Assembly (NCBI GenBank): GCA_963575745.1
Contig: CAUYUJ010012825.1
Location: forward strand, 352,724-416,723
Direction of reading: 5' to 3'
Source: Prorocentrum cordatum
Lineage: Eukaryota; Sar; Dinophyceae; Prorocentrales; Prorocentraceae
DNA: 64,000 nt
In this document: one piece after another, positions 54,238 to 64,000 of the stretch
How positions within the stretch are numbered: position 1 is the stretch's first letter
How the letters are laid out: every line of letters begins with the position of its first letter
The notes under the pieces: model-generated
What the model was told of the DNA's origin: nothing
The model's input: the letters and a program-made list of their open reading frames with translations, nothing else
Databases searched by the model: none
Translations under genes and position numbers: made by a program

Positions 54238-55019
54238 TGCTGTGCATCCGCTCCAGCTGCTGATCTCACCCGCCAGACCGCCCGGGCACGTCTCCAGGTG
54301 GTCGTTCGCCGGGGCCCGAGCCTCCGGGGCCTGTGGCGGTGGCCAGTGCTGGGTGCAGGACGCGGCCACCAACGGGTGGCAGTGCCGAGGTCCACCGAAG
54401 AGTGGCAAGAGATTCACAGTGCGCAAGCGACTTCTGTCTGGCCTCCATCCAGAGGATGGCACGCCTTTGAATGAGATTGAGCAGTTTAAGGCACTACACA
54501 GGAGTCAGCAGCCCAGAAAGGCCCCAGATACATAGGCTGGGGACATCGGCGCTAGCCACGTCAGAAGGCTATCGCTTCTGCCCTCGAGCAAAACCCTCCT
54601 CCACCCCCTCCTGGCGGAGGTGGGGGGGGTGACCCCAAAATGAAACGAAGTCCTCCAATCGTCAGATCGATTTCGGTTTCGGCAATTTGTCGTGCGCGAC
54701 GTCCGTGTGGGGGGGCGAGGCGAGGCGAAGTTGCGCGAGCTCTTGCCCTACAAGCTTGGTCGCAATTGGCGCGACTCGGCTGGGTGGCTTTTCAAAATGC
54801 GTCATCGTTGACCAGCCTCTGCAAAGTTGAGAGGTGCATTGGGTGCTCTTTGTTGAGCGGCCCTTGAAAGTTGACGGTCGCGCTGGGCTCTTGGCTGGAT
54901 GCCTCCCCGGCCGTGCACCTCTATGCGCTGGCTAAGCTTTCGAGGGCGGGGGCAAGGTCCCCGCCGCGCGACTTCAACAACTTTGATTCGTTCATTATGA
55001 CCAGACCGTTTGCCTCCGC
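54238..55019. other. no gene recognised
   Basis: Short frames only. A hairpin-forming CCACCCCCTCC...GGAGGTGGGGGG lies near 54601-54629. Confidence 0.45.
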
Positions 55020-55700
55020 CCTATGGTTGCCCCGTGGGGCCCCGCGGTCGTCCCCTGGTTGTCCCGCGGTTGTCCAGCGGTTGTCCCGTGGCTGTTCCGC
55101 GGCCGGCCCCGTGATTGTCTGCTGGCTGTTCAGGAGAGGAAGAAGCACACAGACACAAGTAATCGTCGACCCCCAAGAACTATGGGACAATATGGGAAGT
55201 GGGGGGGAAAACAAAAACCCAGAAAAGATAAGAAACTATTGGAGAATCTGTTTGATTTGTGTGTATTTCTTTGTGTGTCCTGGGGCCCCTTCGGCTGTCC
55301 CGAGGTTGCCGTGGTTGCCCCGCGGGTTTCTTCCGCGGCCGTCCAGGGTCTGCGCGCGGATGTGGCCCGTGGTTGCCCCGTGGTTGTCCCGTGGACGGTC
55401 GCGCGGTTGTCCCCCGTGGTTGTTCCGTGGCTGTCCCGTGGTTGGTTCGTGATTGTCCCGCGTTGGGCGCCGTGGCGCGGACGGCCGAACGACCCCTGCA
55501 GCGGGACACCCTGCCCACACGGTCGGCGCCGCAAAAACCGCGCGCTCAACGCGGGCGCCGCGCAGAGGACGCACCGAAAGGCGCCGCGCACGGTCGCGCG
55601 CGCCGAAGGGACGCTGAAAGTGTCCTCGGGGCGGCTCAGGGGTCGACTGTCCCGCAGGTGTGCCGTGGTTGTTCTGTGGTTGCCCCGTCTGCAGGGTGAG
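55020..55700. repeat. GGTTGTCCCGTGGTTGTCC minisatellite, interrupted
   Basis: Dense at 55045-55135 and 55355-55475, with AT-rich sequence (55190-55280) between. GGGACAACC, its reverse complement, recurs at 58.03-58.25 and 58.64-58.72 kb. Confidence 0.8.
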
Positions 55701-55904
55701 GCTGGCAGAGACGTGGAGACGTGGAGACGAGACGGGAGGCATCTCTGTCAGGTGATAATCTTAAGGAGGACGTGCGGGCTTGGCATTTTCTTGGGTGTAG
55801 TGTGCGGGCTTGGCGTCTTCTTTGATGTACACTGGAAGCACAGTTTGCTTCACTAGTGGACACATCAGAGTATCAACATGGATTTAGTGATGAGTACTGA
55901 ATCC

Positions 55905-56035
55905 GTATGTCATATATATATGTGTATATATATGTGTGTACACACACATATATATAATATTTATATATTTTTATATATATACATATATATATATCATACC
56001 ATATATCACATGTCATCTATCATATATCATATAGA
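55905..56035. repeat. (TA/TG)n tract with hairpin potential
   Basis: ATATATGTGTG followed by ACACACATATAT forms a long hairpin; further TATCATA words follow. Confidence 0.9.
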
Positions 56036-56039
56036 GATG

Positions 56040-56236
56040 TGTATACTCCTGGGCGCGAGGCGGGGGGCCCGGGAGGGGCCCTCTGACTGCGCATGGGGGA
56101 ACCGGTCTGCCAAGGCTGCCCCCAGACGGCCCAAGACAGCCCCCGAACAGACGAAAACGGCCCTAAGAGGCCTCCAAGAGTGATGGGCGTGTTTTCCACC
56201 ACCACCACCACCATAAGTTTGAGGGGAGGGGGTCCT
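56040..56236. repeat. minisatellite, inverted relative of the 45.6-kb block
   Basis: GGCCCAAGACAGCCCC and CTAAGAGGCCTCCAAGAG words, the reverse complement of the CTTGGAGGCC family. Confidence 0.7.
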
Positions 56237-56453
56237 CCTCCTCCTCCTCCTCCTCCCTCCTCCTCCTCCTCCTCCTCCCTCCTCCTCCTCCTCCTCCTCC
56301 TCCTCCTCCTCCTCCTCCTCCTCCTCCTCCTCCTCCTCCTCCTCCTCCTCTCCTCCTCCTCCTCCTCCTCCTCCTCCTCCTCCTCCTCCTCCTCCTCCTC
56401 CTCCTCCTCCTCCTCCTCCTCCTCCTCCTCCTCCTCCTCCTCCTCCCCTCCTC
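56237..56453. repeat. (CTC)n tract
   Basis: Over 200 bp of TCC. CCACCACCACCACCATAAGTTT precedes it in pieces, and AAACTTATGG-like inverse (AACTTATGGTAGTGGTGG) follows, giving inverted flanks. Confidence 0.93.
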
Positions 56454-56469
56454 CAACTTATGGTAGTGG

Positions 56470-57790
56470 TGGTGGAAAACAGGCTCACCAAAGAGGGCTA
56501 CAGTCGCGGAAATATCGTTTTAACGCGCCCAAGTGGTCTCCAAGAGCACTGCCGAAAAGGCCGAAGAAGCCAGAATCTCTGATCTTCTTAAGGTTTTTGG
56601 TGCATTTTAGCGTTTGTGTTTGTTCTCCCGACGCTCCAAGACGGTCCGGGAGACCCAACTATCGGCCAAACAGGCTCCCACGAGGCCGCTAAGACGGCCC
56701 AGGGCCGCCCCCAGACGGCTCAAGACAGCCCCAACACATATGAGAAGAGCCGCAAGATGCCTCCAAGAGGGCTCGAAACGCGGACTTATCGTTCGAACAC
56801 GGCCAAGATGGCTTCCAGATGGCCCAAAGGGCTTCCAACACAGCCCAAGGGGTCTCCAACAGCACTCCTCCAAGGGCCCCAAGAAGCCAAAATTATGGAT
56901 TTTCTGGCGGTTTTTATGGATTTCAGCGTTTCTGCTTGTTCAGCGTCCCGACTCCAAGACGCTCTCAGACACCCAAAGATCGCTCCAACAGGCCCCTACG
57001 AGGGCGCCGAGAGAGCCCAGGAACGCCCCCCAGGCGACCCAAGACAGCCCCAACACAGATGAAAAGGGCCGCGAGAGGCTTCCAAGAGGGCTACAGTCAC
57101 CGAAATATCGTTGGAACACGGCCAAGATGGCCCCCAGATAGCCAACAAGGCTTCCAACACGGCCCAAGGGGTTTCCAAGAGCACTCCCAAAAGGGCCCCA
57201 AGATGCCAAAATCATTGATTTTCTTTAGGTTTTTCATGGATATCAGCGTTTCTGCCTGTTCAGCGTCCCGACACTCCAAGACGGTCCTGGACACACATAT
57301 ATCGCCCCAACAGGCCCGCACGAAGACGCCGAGACGACCCAAGAGGCCCTCCAAACGGCCCAAGAGGCCTCCAATGCAGCCCAAGAGCACACCAAGAATG
57401 CCTCGAGAGAGAACTCCGAGGGGGAACACGAACCAACATTTCGAGCTCTCCGCCCCTGGAGGTTCCCAAGGAGGCCCCCAGCGGCTCCCAAGAGCCCCTT
57501 TTAGAGGCCCCAAAAAGCTCCCGGGAGGCTCCCAGGAAGCTCCAGGAGGCCCCAAAGAGGTACCCAAAATCTCCCCCTCCCAGACGCGGTGAGACACTCC
57601 TGATGCCCCAGGAAGCCCCAAAACGGCCCCCAAGAGGCTTCACCGCCGCGCTCAGCCAAGACACCCTCCAGACTCCAGGAAGCCCCCAGAGGCACCCAGA
57701 AGACGCCCAGGAGGCCTCCAGAAGGCCTCAAGAAAGCGTGAAAAACTTCCGTGAGGCCCCCCAGAGGCTCTCCAAGGATGAACCTCCGCA
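56470..57790 (-). repeat. inverted higher-order minisatellite block
   Basis: Markers CCAAAATCATTGATTTTCTT and equivalents at about 56560, 56885 and 57205 give a period near 325 bp; they are the reverse complement of the markers in 45.6-48.7 kb. From 57460 the text becomes GAGGCCCC/GGGAGCTTC words, the inverse of 48840-49030. Confidence 0.8.
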
Positions 57791-58029
57791 AAAAGGATTG
57801 AGCAGGATGGGGGAGAATTCGCAGGGTAGGGTAACAATGGGGTCAAATGAGCATGGATGCAGGATGACGAATCACATTATTATAATGGCGACGTTGGAAG
57901 GGCAACAAGAAGTTATCGCTGAATTGTCGGCTTGATCTTCCTGCCATCCCGTTTGCATGCCAAACTTCCAAGGACCAAGAAGCATGGCGCGAAGCGCCAA
58001 TGCAGTCTTCTAATGTACATATATACATG

Positions 58030-58250
58030 TTATGAACAGTCGGGAAAACAATCAGGACAACCGTCTCCATCGAGCAACCATTGGGACAATCATGGCGACA
58101 GCCGTCTCTACCAAACAACTTGCATCGCTCTCACGATCCATCGATCGGTAGCACGATCACTCCATCTATCACTGTCAATTCCTATCCATGGGGGGACAAC
58201 CATCGAGACAACAGGCAGGACAACAATCGGGACAAACATGGGGAAAACAG
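58030..58250 (+). repeat. GGGACAACCATC-type minisatellite
   Basis: Scattered GGACAACC and CATCGAGACAACAGG words, with a denser second stretch at 58636-58720. Confidence 0.75.
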
Positions 58251-58259
58251 CATATCAGG

Positions 58260-58635
58260 ACGCGTCAGATATTTGCGTCACCGTAGAACCCTTACTGCCA
58301 TCAGGGCTTTCAATGCATGTGTGGCTCTTTCATTGGTTTTCATACGTTTCGTGTTTTGTTGTGTTCACAATGTTTCGTCATTGGTTTGTCAGAACTTTTG
58401 CTGCGGTGGCATTAGTTAATATTGTTACAGACCATTTATGTTTTTTGGCTCGCAGAGCGCATTTGTTTCAGTGTTCGGTTGCCCCACATTGCACATTTGT
58501 GTTGATATACTCGTTTGCTATGCTGTGTGTGGCCGGCACGGCGCATTCCATGATATTGTAACCTCGCGGAGCGCATTGGTCTGCTATTGTAGCCTCGCAG
58601 ACAAGATTTGTTTGCTTTTATGGCCTGGCAGACCC
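58260..58635. other. AT-richer spacer, no gene
   Basis: TTTTGTTGTG-type words; no supported frame. Confidence 0.45.
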
Positions 58636-58720
58636 ATGGGAACAACTACCAGGACAACCCTCGGGACAACCATCGGGATAACCAACGAGACAACCATAGG
58701 GACAACCATCAAGACAAATG
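58636..58720 (+). repeat. GGGACAACCATC minisatellite
   Basis: About seven 12-bp units. Confidence 0.85.
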
Positions 58721-58899
58721 TCACACCACTGCCCGGATAGGGGAGTCTTCTTGTTGATTTGGCCCTGGCCAGCGGACGAATTCGAGCAATTTCTTCGCCC
58801 CGCCCCCACGCACGCCACTCACGAAATAAATGGAACGACATTCTGGCTGGTGCACCCAAGCTTTCCCTTCGGTCTTATCCCCCAATTTTCCGATGTATG

Positions 58900-59030
58900 T
58901 ACATATATATATACACATACATACATACATACATACGTACATGTTTACTTATTCATTTATTTATTCATACACCTACATATATGTACATAGTATATATACA
59001 TTTATTTTTACTCAAATATGTTTATAGGAG
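58900..59030. repeat. (ACAT)n and AT-rich tract
   Basis: CATACATACATAC units, then TATATACATTT. Confidence 0.88.
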
Positions 59031-59573
59031 TGGGGACACCAGAAAAAGTGCTGCCCCCAATCGAATTTGGTTGTCGCGGGGCCTCCGGGCAACCTTTCTG
59101 ACGACCCGGGAGAATTTCAGCGCCCGAAGCAGGTCCCAGACGGGTTCCAGGCGTTCCAGCGCGCTCCCGAAACGACCCCAAAGACTCCCAATACGGTACG
59201 CGACAACTTGCCGAGATTTGATGTAGGTAGGATATGTTTGATCCGATTCTCACGTTTCACGATTTGCACGCATGCGTTACACGAGCGTGTATGTTTCGTC
59301 CACCTGTAAACGCTTGGGTTCATCGTTTAGGGATCGTGCATAATTTATTTACATGGTAGGTGGAGCTTCTGCCACCCACCGCTTTTGTGTTGTTGATTGG
59401 AACGTCATCGGTAGCAGTTCGGAGTCAGACGAGAACGAGAGCAGGATCGGCCAGTGGAGGCGCTTTGCGGGTTGTTTTTGAGCGCCGACTGTGGTCATCC
59501 TTCGGACAGCTTCTGTTCAAGCAGAAGAAGATTCGCGAGATATACAATCAGCAGATACACTTCGAGATCAAGC
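59031..59573. other. spacer before the Gag relic
   Basis: No gene seen. An LTR could lie here but no matching partner was found downstream. Confidence 0.4.
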
Positions 59574-60773
59574 ATGGAGGAGCTCACCAGACAGGTGCAG
59601 CTACTCACTCAGCAGCAGCAGAGTCATCAGCAAGATCTACAGCGGCTGGGAGCAGATAACCAACGTCTGCAGGGAGTACTCCAGCAGCGAGGAGCAGCAG
59701 CAGCAGCAAAGGGCGCAGCAGGCGACCAACAACTTGCAGCCCTTGTGGAGATCCTTCGTCAGGATTTGGCGAATAGGAATCAGAGTTCTAGATTGGAAGA
59801 CACTCATGGCATCGGCAAGCCAGCAAATTACGATGGCGACGACAGTCGTTGGCGAGAGTGGCAGGCGAAGTTCGAATCATTAGCATGCTCGGTGTTTGAT
59901 GATAACGTTCGAGAAGTCTTGGAGTGGGCTTCGGAGCAGTCCACGACCATCACGGACAATGATATGAATGAAATTCGGGGTGATGGAGCCAATGCAGATC
60001 AGATCACGGACATCGAGCCCAATGACACTATGCGCAGCCTTGCAGCAGCTCACTTCGAAGAAGCCTTTCGACTAGAGGTTTGGAGAAAGATTTGCAGGCG
60101 TTACGACCCAGCGACGGAGCCCGAAAGCGCAACCTACTTCGCTTGACTCTTACTCCAGGCCGCAGTACGTTGGACAAGTTAGCGCAGTTTCTCGAAGGGT
60201 GGGAAGATCCAGCTTCTCAATACGAGCGTCGCAAGGACGACGCAGGAGAACGCGAGACCATCAGCGACCAGATCAAGATCGCATGTTTAGAGAGTTTACT
60301 TCCAGAAGAAGTGGGGCAACATGTTATTTTAAATCAGTCTCGCATCAACGGCTACGACGCCTTGAGAAGGGAGGTTATGCTGTGCATCGAGGCCAGGGCG
60401 GGAGCCCGGATGCGCGACCGAGGCGTTCAGAACGGTAGAGCTAGGCGACCCGACCCCAGCGCCATGGACGTCGGGTCGATGGGCCGCGACGGCAAAGGCG
60501 GCAAGGGCAAAGCCAAGGGACGCGACGGCAACGGCGGCAAAGGCAAAGGCAAGGACGGCAAGACTGGGAGGCATGACCAAGTCTAAGGGCGCACTCAATA
60601 CTAGCACGGTCTGTTGGAATCGAGGCGTTCTTGGTCGCAAAGCAGAGAACTGTTGGACGTCGAAGCGCACTGGCGGAGGTAGGTCGGATTCGAGAGGCGA
60701 CAAGTCGAAGTGCAAAGGCGTAAGTAAAGATGGCAAGTGGGGGGCCGAAGCCAGCCAATCAATTGGGCGCTGA
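59574..60773 (+). pseudogene. Copia-type Gag relic
   Basis: Frame one (ATG 59574 to about 60125) reads MEELTRQVQLLTQQQQSHQQ, then GIGKPANYDGDDSRWREWQA, VLEWASEQSTTIT and VWRKICRRYDPATE. The frame shifts near 60120 and continues RKRNLLRLTLTPGRSTLDKL, EIKIACLESLLPEEVGQHV-like text (read IKIACLESLLPEEVGQHVIL) and a Gly/Lys-rich tail to 60586. A further shift near 60570 returns to frame one for a zinc-knuckle position read VCWNRGVLGRKAENCW, where the second Cys and the His are both Arg. The layout matches the dinoflagellate Copia polyprotein N-terminus (capsid, then CCHC knuckle). Two shifts and the ruined knuckle mark it as inactive. No protease, integrase or RT follows. Confidence 0.72.
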
Positions 60774-61759
60774 GGGGGGCGAAGAGCATCAAGAGCATCA
60801 AGACCATCAGTACGTTATGTTTGTGGGTATTGTGGGATATACAAATATGCTTCAAAGTACGAAGGTTTGCGGCACGGCTACGTGGCATTACCACATCGGC
60901 ATTCACCGTCACATGGCATCCGTATTTGGGAAGCATCTCGCCCAGGAACAACGCGCACATCTTCAAAGTGGGATTACTCTCCGACTCCGGCTCCAACTTC
61001 GGTTCCAAATCGGCAGCCCGCCCGCCCCCAACGCCCCCCTCGATCCTCCGCGGCGCCGGCCCTGCGCCGCTAGGCGACACAAGAAGATTAGATTAGGTTG
61101 CGCTTGGATTGCAAGTCGCGCAAAGACCCTCATCGTTTTGCGACGTTACAAGTGTTATTCCAATCAGTGGGGCAGGGGCACCCCGATCTGGGACAAACAA
61201 CAGGGGGTGGCGCAGTCCTGGAAGCAGCTGAACGGCAAAACAACAACGATTACCACGACGTGATATCGACGGGACTGGGTTCGCTGCAGTGTCTGGAGCT
61301 GAGGTTTACAGCAAATGGGGCAGACAAAATGTACAACTTGCCCCGGCGCTGGCACGCGAACGACGCCGGAACTTACACGACGAAATCCGCCGGGGCACGG
61401 CCTTCGGATTTTTATGCAAATTGCGGGGTGTACTGGGGATTGCGTTGGAGAGGGTTGTGGCGCATACAATCTTACACGACCACTCCGACCTCCCCACCAC
61501 CCAAGGTAGAATTCGTCTGCCTGCTGGACCTCCTTGCGGTCGTCTGAGGCACGCGGGGATGCTGCCCCGCCCCTCCTCCTCCTCCCCCTCCCCCTCCCCC
61601 CCCCCCCCCTCTCCCTCCGCGGCAAATTTGCTGCGCTCCCAAATTTGTTGTCAAGTCCATGCGGGCAATCACCATCGCACCGCATTGCAATGCCGAGGCG
61701 TCAGCGGATAGCAACCGACATGTAAGTATTTTCCTATGTGAGGGCTTCCGTAGTTGGGC
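60774..61759. other. no gene recognised
   Basis: Frames of up to about 170 codons overlap on both strands without family features. A C run lies at 61588-61615. Confidence 0.45.
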
Positions 61760-62150
61760 AGACAGTCAACCATGAGGGCCCATGCAAAAATAGATCCTCG
61801 TTTCACCCATCGCGGCCGCATTGCAACGGGCCGCTGGTCCCCCACCAAGTGTCTGCAGTAACGCTCGGTGTTCTGATTTCTCAATCGGGTCGGACGCGTG
61901 AAATGGCCAGCCACACAACCACTCGCCCAACGCCATGGGGTCGTTTTCAATGTCTGGCGGTCGGACGCCCGCAGCTAGATCATCCCACGACGGTCGGTGG
62001 GCCCACCCTCCATTGTCACACGTGCGCCCGGTATTCTCGGTTGCCCGGAGGCAGCGAGGGATGCCGCGGTCGCGCATGGCATCCGCATCACAGGCCATAT
62101 TCAGATTGCACAAGATGTCGCGACCCATGGTTGGAGGAAGTCCGCCCAAC
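61760..62150 (-). pseudogene. fragment of a LINE C-terminal region, unit 1
   Basis: Reads GRDILCNLNMACDAD, CLRATENTGRTCDNGGWAHR, PSWDDLAAGVRPP, MALGEWLCGWPFHAS and SEHRALLQTLGGGPAARC. The W..L..G.RPP...GEW.HGWQ.HAS pattern is common after the RT domain in dinoflagellate non-LTR proteins. No RT is attached. Confidence 0.55.
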
Positions 62151-62349
62151 TAGCCCAGTACGCGGCTGGCAATAATCGCACGGAGCCCCTGAATCGCAGT
62201 CCTGCCAGTCGGGGCGGGGGCTTCGCTTGACCTACCCTGTGTTGCACGCAACCCCGTGGACCGTTACATCCCAACCATCTCGGGGGGTAGTACGTGAGGT
62301 GGTTCAACCGCGGAGCCGCGCAGAAGTAACGCAACAGTAAATTGACATA

Positions 62350-62830
62350 TTCGCCGTCGCACAGCACAGGATGCACTTTCATTATCCATAAGTAGATTGT
62401 CATACTCTTGGCCAAAAAGCCGCGCACGGGCCCATACATGATCGCAGCCGCGGCTGACCTGCCGCAACTGCATTTGCCCGGGTCCGCCGCCCAAGTCGCG
62501 CAACACAATGTGATATGATTGGTGTAGTATAGGCCCGAAGATGCATGGAGTTGCCATCCGCGGGTCCTTTCACCAAGAGCGAATGGCATTGTAGGCGGCG
62601 CGGTTGGCGAATTTGTCAATGCGCCTTGAGGAGGTCTTTCTCCCCAATTGGCACTCTCACAGAATCGGCCGGCCTCTTCAGTGGCGCGGAGGTACTCGGG
62701 TTGAACCGGTAACAAATCAGCATTGTCCAAATTTGTAAGGTGCAATAAGATATCTCGACTAATAACATGAAATCCGAGGATAAGTCTCCGCATCGAATCC
62801 GCCCAATTGGCCCAGTATGCTGCTTCCGAG
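62350..62830 (-). pseudogene. fragment of a LINE C-terminal region, unit 2
   Basis: Parallel to unit 1: SRDILLHLTNLDNAD, EYLRATEEAGRFCESANWGE, PFALGERTRGWQLHAS and GPVRGFLAKS. The two units are clearly homologous in protein text but diverged, so this is an old tandem duplication of a fragment. Nucleotide similarity is also seen between 62130-62170 and 62795-62830. Confidence 0.55.
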
Positions 62831-63689
62831 AGAAGACTTTCGATGGCACAACCTATATGTCACAGTGTACGTCGTGTAAATCGGGGCCCCACGCGCCTGG
62901 TCTACTAATACCGAAAAGTCGCCGAAACGAATCCAGCACATTTGCGTCGTGGGCAATTAATTGCAACTGTTTTGGCTGCGCGTGGCGGTGTCATGCACAG
63001 CAACTGCTAAAAGCCGCGGAATAGTAGCCGCGCGCATTGGAGAGGAGGGCATTGCAGAGGAAGGAGTTGCAGTAAGAGATTCAGAATTTGTTGTTTCTCT
63101 GCCGCTAACGCCAGGCCAAATATTTCCACATATGCACTCGTATTCAACGGAGGCTCATACGCATTTTGTTTTTTGGCAATGAGCGGTCGCGGACCAAAAA
63201 ATTATCCTGGCGAAAGACCCAGCCATATGCAGTTGTGAGTATCGCAATTGTGAGTATCTTCTTCGGTGGCGCCCCCTATGGGGCCACGAACCGCATGAGG
63301 GGTGCGCCGAAATGTGGCGGGGTACACAACGCAAAGGAATACGATAGATCTGATTACGAAAGAAAGAACGCGGGTGAGTCAGAGCGCGAGGGAATATGAG
63401 CATGAATGGGTCTGCGCGCGAATGAATATATTTGCATGAATGCGATCATGGAAACGCCTAGTGTAAGTGCATATGAATGTGAATGGTTCGAGCATGCCTG
63501 TCCGAACACACGTGACACTGGGCGTGGCCGCCGCAGGCAGCTTCCGCGGGAACCCCGACGGCAGCGTCCGCACGTCGCGACGCCCATGTCGGCACGCCTC
63601 TTGCGAGGATCGCGCCCGCTTTCGGCTCTTCTTTTCCTTCCTCTTTGCCCGCGCACTCCAAAATCCAAGGCTGCGGGCGCAGCGCAGCG
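62831..63689. other. no gene; one inverted monomer of the 90-bp repeat
   Basis: About 63258-63330 is the reverse complement of a 90-bp array unit (CTTCTTCGGTGGC...CCTATGGGGCCACGAA). The rest is unassigned. Confidence 0.6.
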
Positions 63690-63950
63690 CGGAGTCCCCG
63701 CGACGCGCGCTGGTCGCCCCGGGCGGGGTCCCAGCGACGCGCGCGGGTCGTCCGCTGCGCGAAGCAGAGAGAGCTGACTAGCTAACTGGCTGGCTGATAG
63801 CGGGCAAGTCTCTGACCGCTGGGCAGAGCGACGACGGGCGAACGAGGCGCCGGGCCCCCCGCAGCACGGAGTTCCCGCGACGCGCGCTGGTCGCCCCGAG
63901 AGGGTCCCAGCGACGCGCGCGGGTCGTCCGCGGCGCGAGGCCAAACAATT
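63690..63950 (+). repeat. pair of ~80-bp direct repeats, 177-bp spacing
   Basis: CGCGACGCGCGCTGGTCGCC near 63699 and 63876, each followed by GGGTCCCAGCGACGCGCGCG. No gene. Confidence 0.85.
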
Positions 63951-64000
63951 AGTCGGGCAGTCGAGAGAAGGCGCAGCTCGGGGGAGACGCTCCTCAGGTC

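Overview
The window looks like nuclear DNA of a dinoflagellate (Prorocentrum-, Polarella- or Symbiodiniaceae-like; I cannot fix the genus). Signs are a gene of 35-residue pentatricopeptide repeats with the dinoflagellate wording (SACEKGGQWQQAL), candidate GT-AG and GC-AG introns, dinoflagellate-type non-LTR and Copia-type retroelement relics, high GC, and very abundant (GGA/TCC)n, (GTC)n and (GAT)n tracts. No bacterial gene, operon, rRNA, tRNA or CRISPR was recognised. Most long open frames are low-complexity translations of microsatellites and are not called as genes.

Layout. 0.1-4.1 kb: a (GTC)n field, then an interrupted PPR gene (about 1305-3435). One interruption is a 158-bp TIR element with an 8-bp target duplication that behaves like an introner. 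4.46-20.36 kb and 20.47-36.26 kb: two nearly identical 15.8-15.9 kb copies meeting at a 100-N gap. Each copy holds, in order, a composite dispersed repeat, a decayed non-LTR retrotransposon with a 2A-like motif and RT motifs, long purine tracts, a condensed PPR-derived frame between 13-bp direct repeats, two more composite repeats, and the left end of a TIR element containing a 73-bp minisatellite. In the second copy this TIR element is complete (35713-36830). 36.8-45.5 kb: microsatellites, two more TIR elements (39012-39168, 40239-40403), a 1.2-kb (GAT)n field and a 90-bp tandem array. 45.6-49.0 kb: a tandem pair of 1.56-kb units built from a roughly 400-bp higher-order repeat; a related block lies inverted at 56.1-57.8 kb.

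50.33-54.22 kb, minus strand: the best-preserved mobile element, a Penelope-like retroelement. It has 289-bp direct repeats (pseudo-LTRs) at both ends, a basic ORF1 and a reverse transcriptase whose single frameshift sits in a homopolymer. Each pseudo-LTR carries a hammerhead ribozyme of the type with a minimal, dimer-forming stem III. 54.2-64.0 kb: minisatellites, a Copia-type Gag relic (59574-60773, plus) and two tandem fragments of a non-LTR C-terminal region (61.76-62.80 kb, minus).

The strongest leads are the introner-like TIR family, the hammerhead-bearing Penelope-like element, and the question of whether the 16-kb duplication is real or an unmerged assembly overlap.
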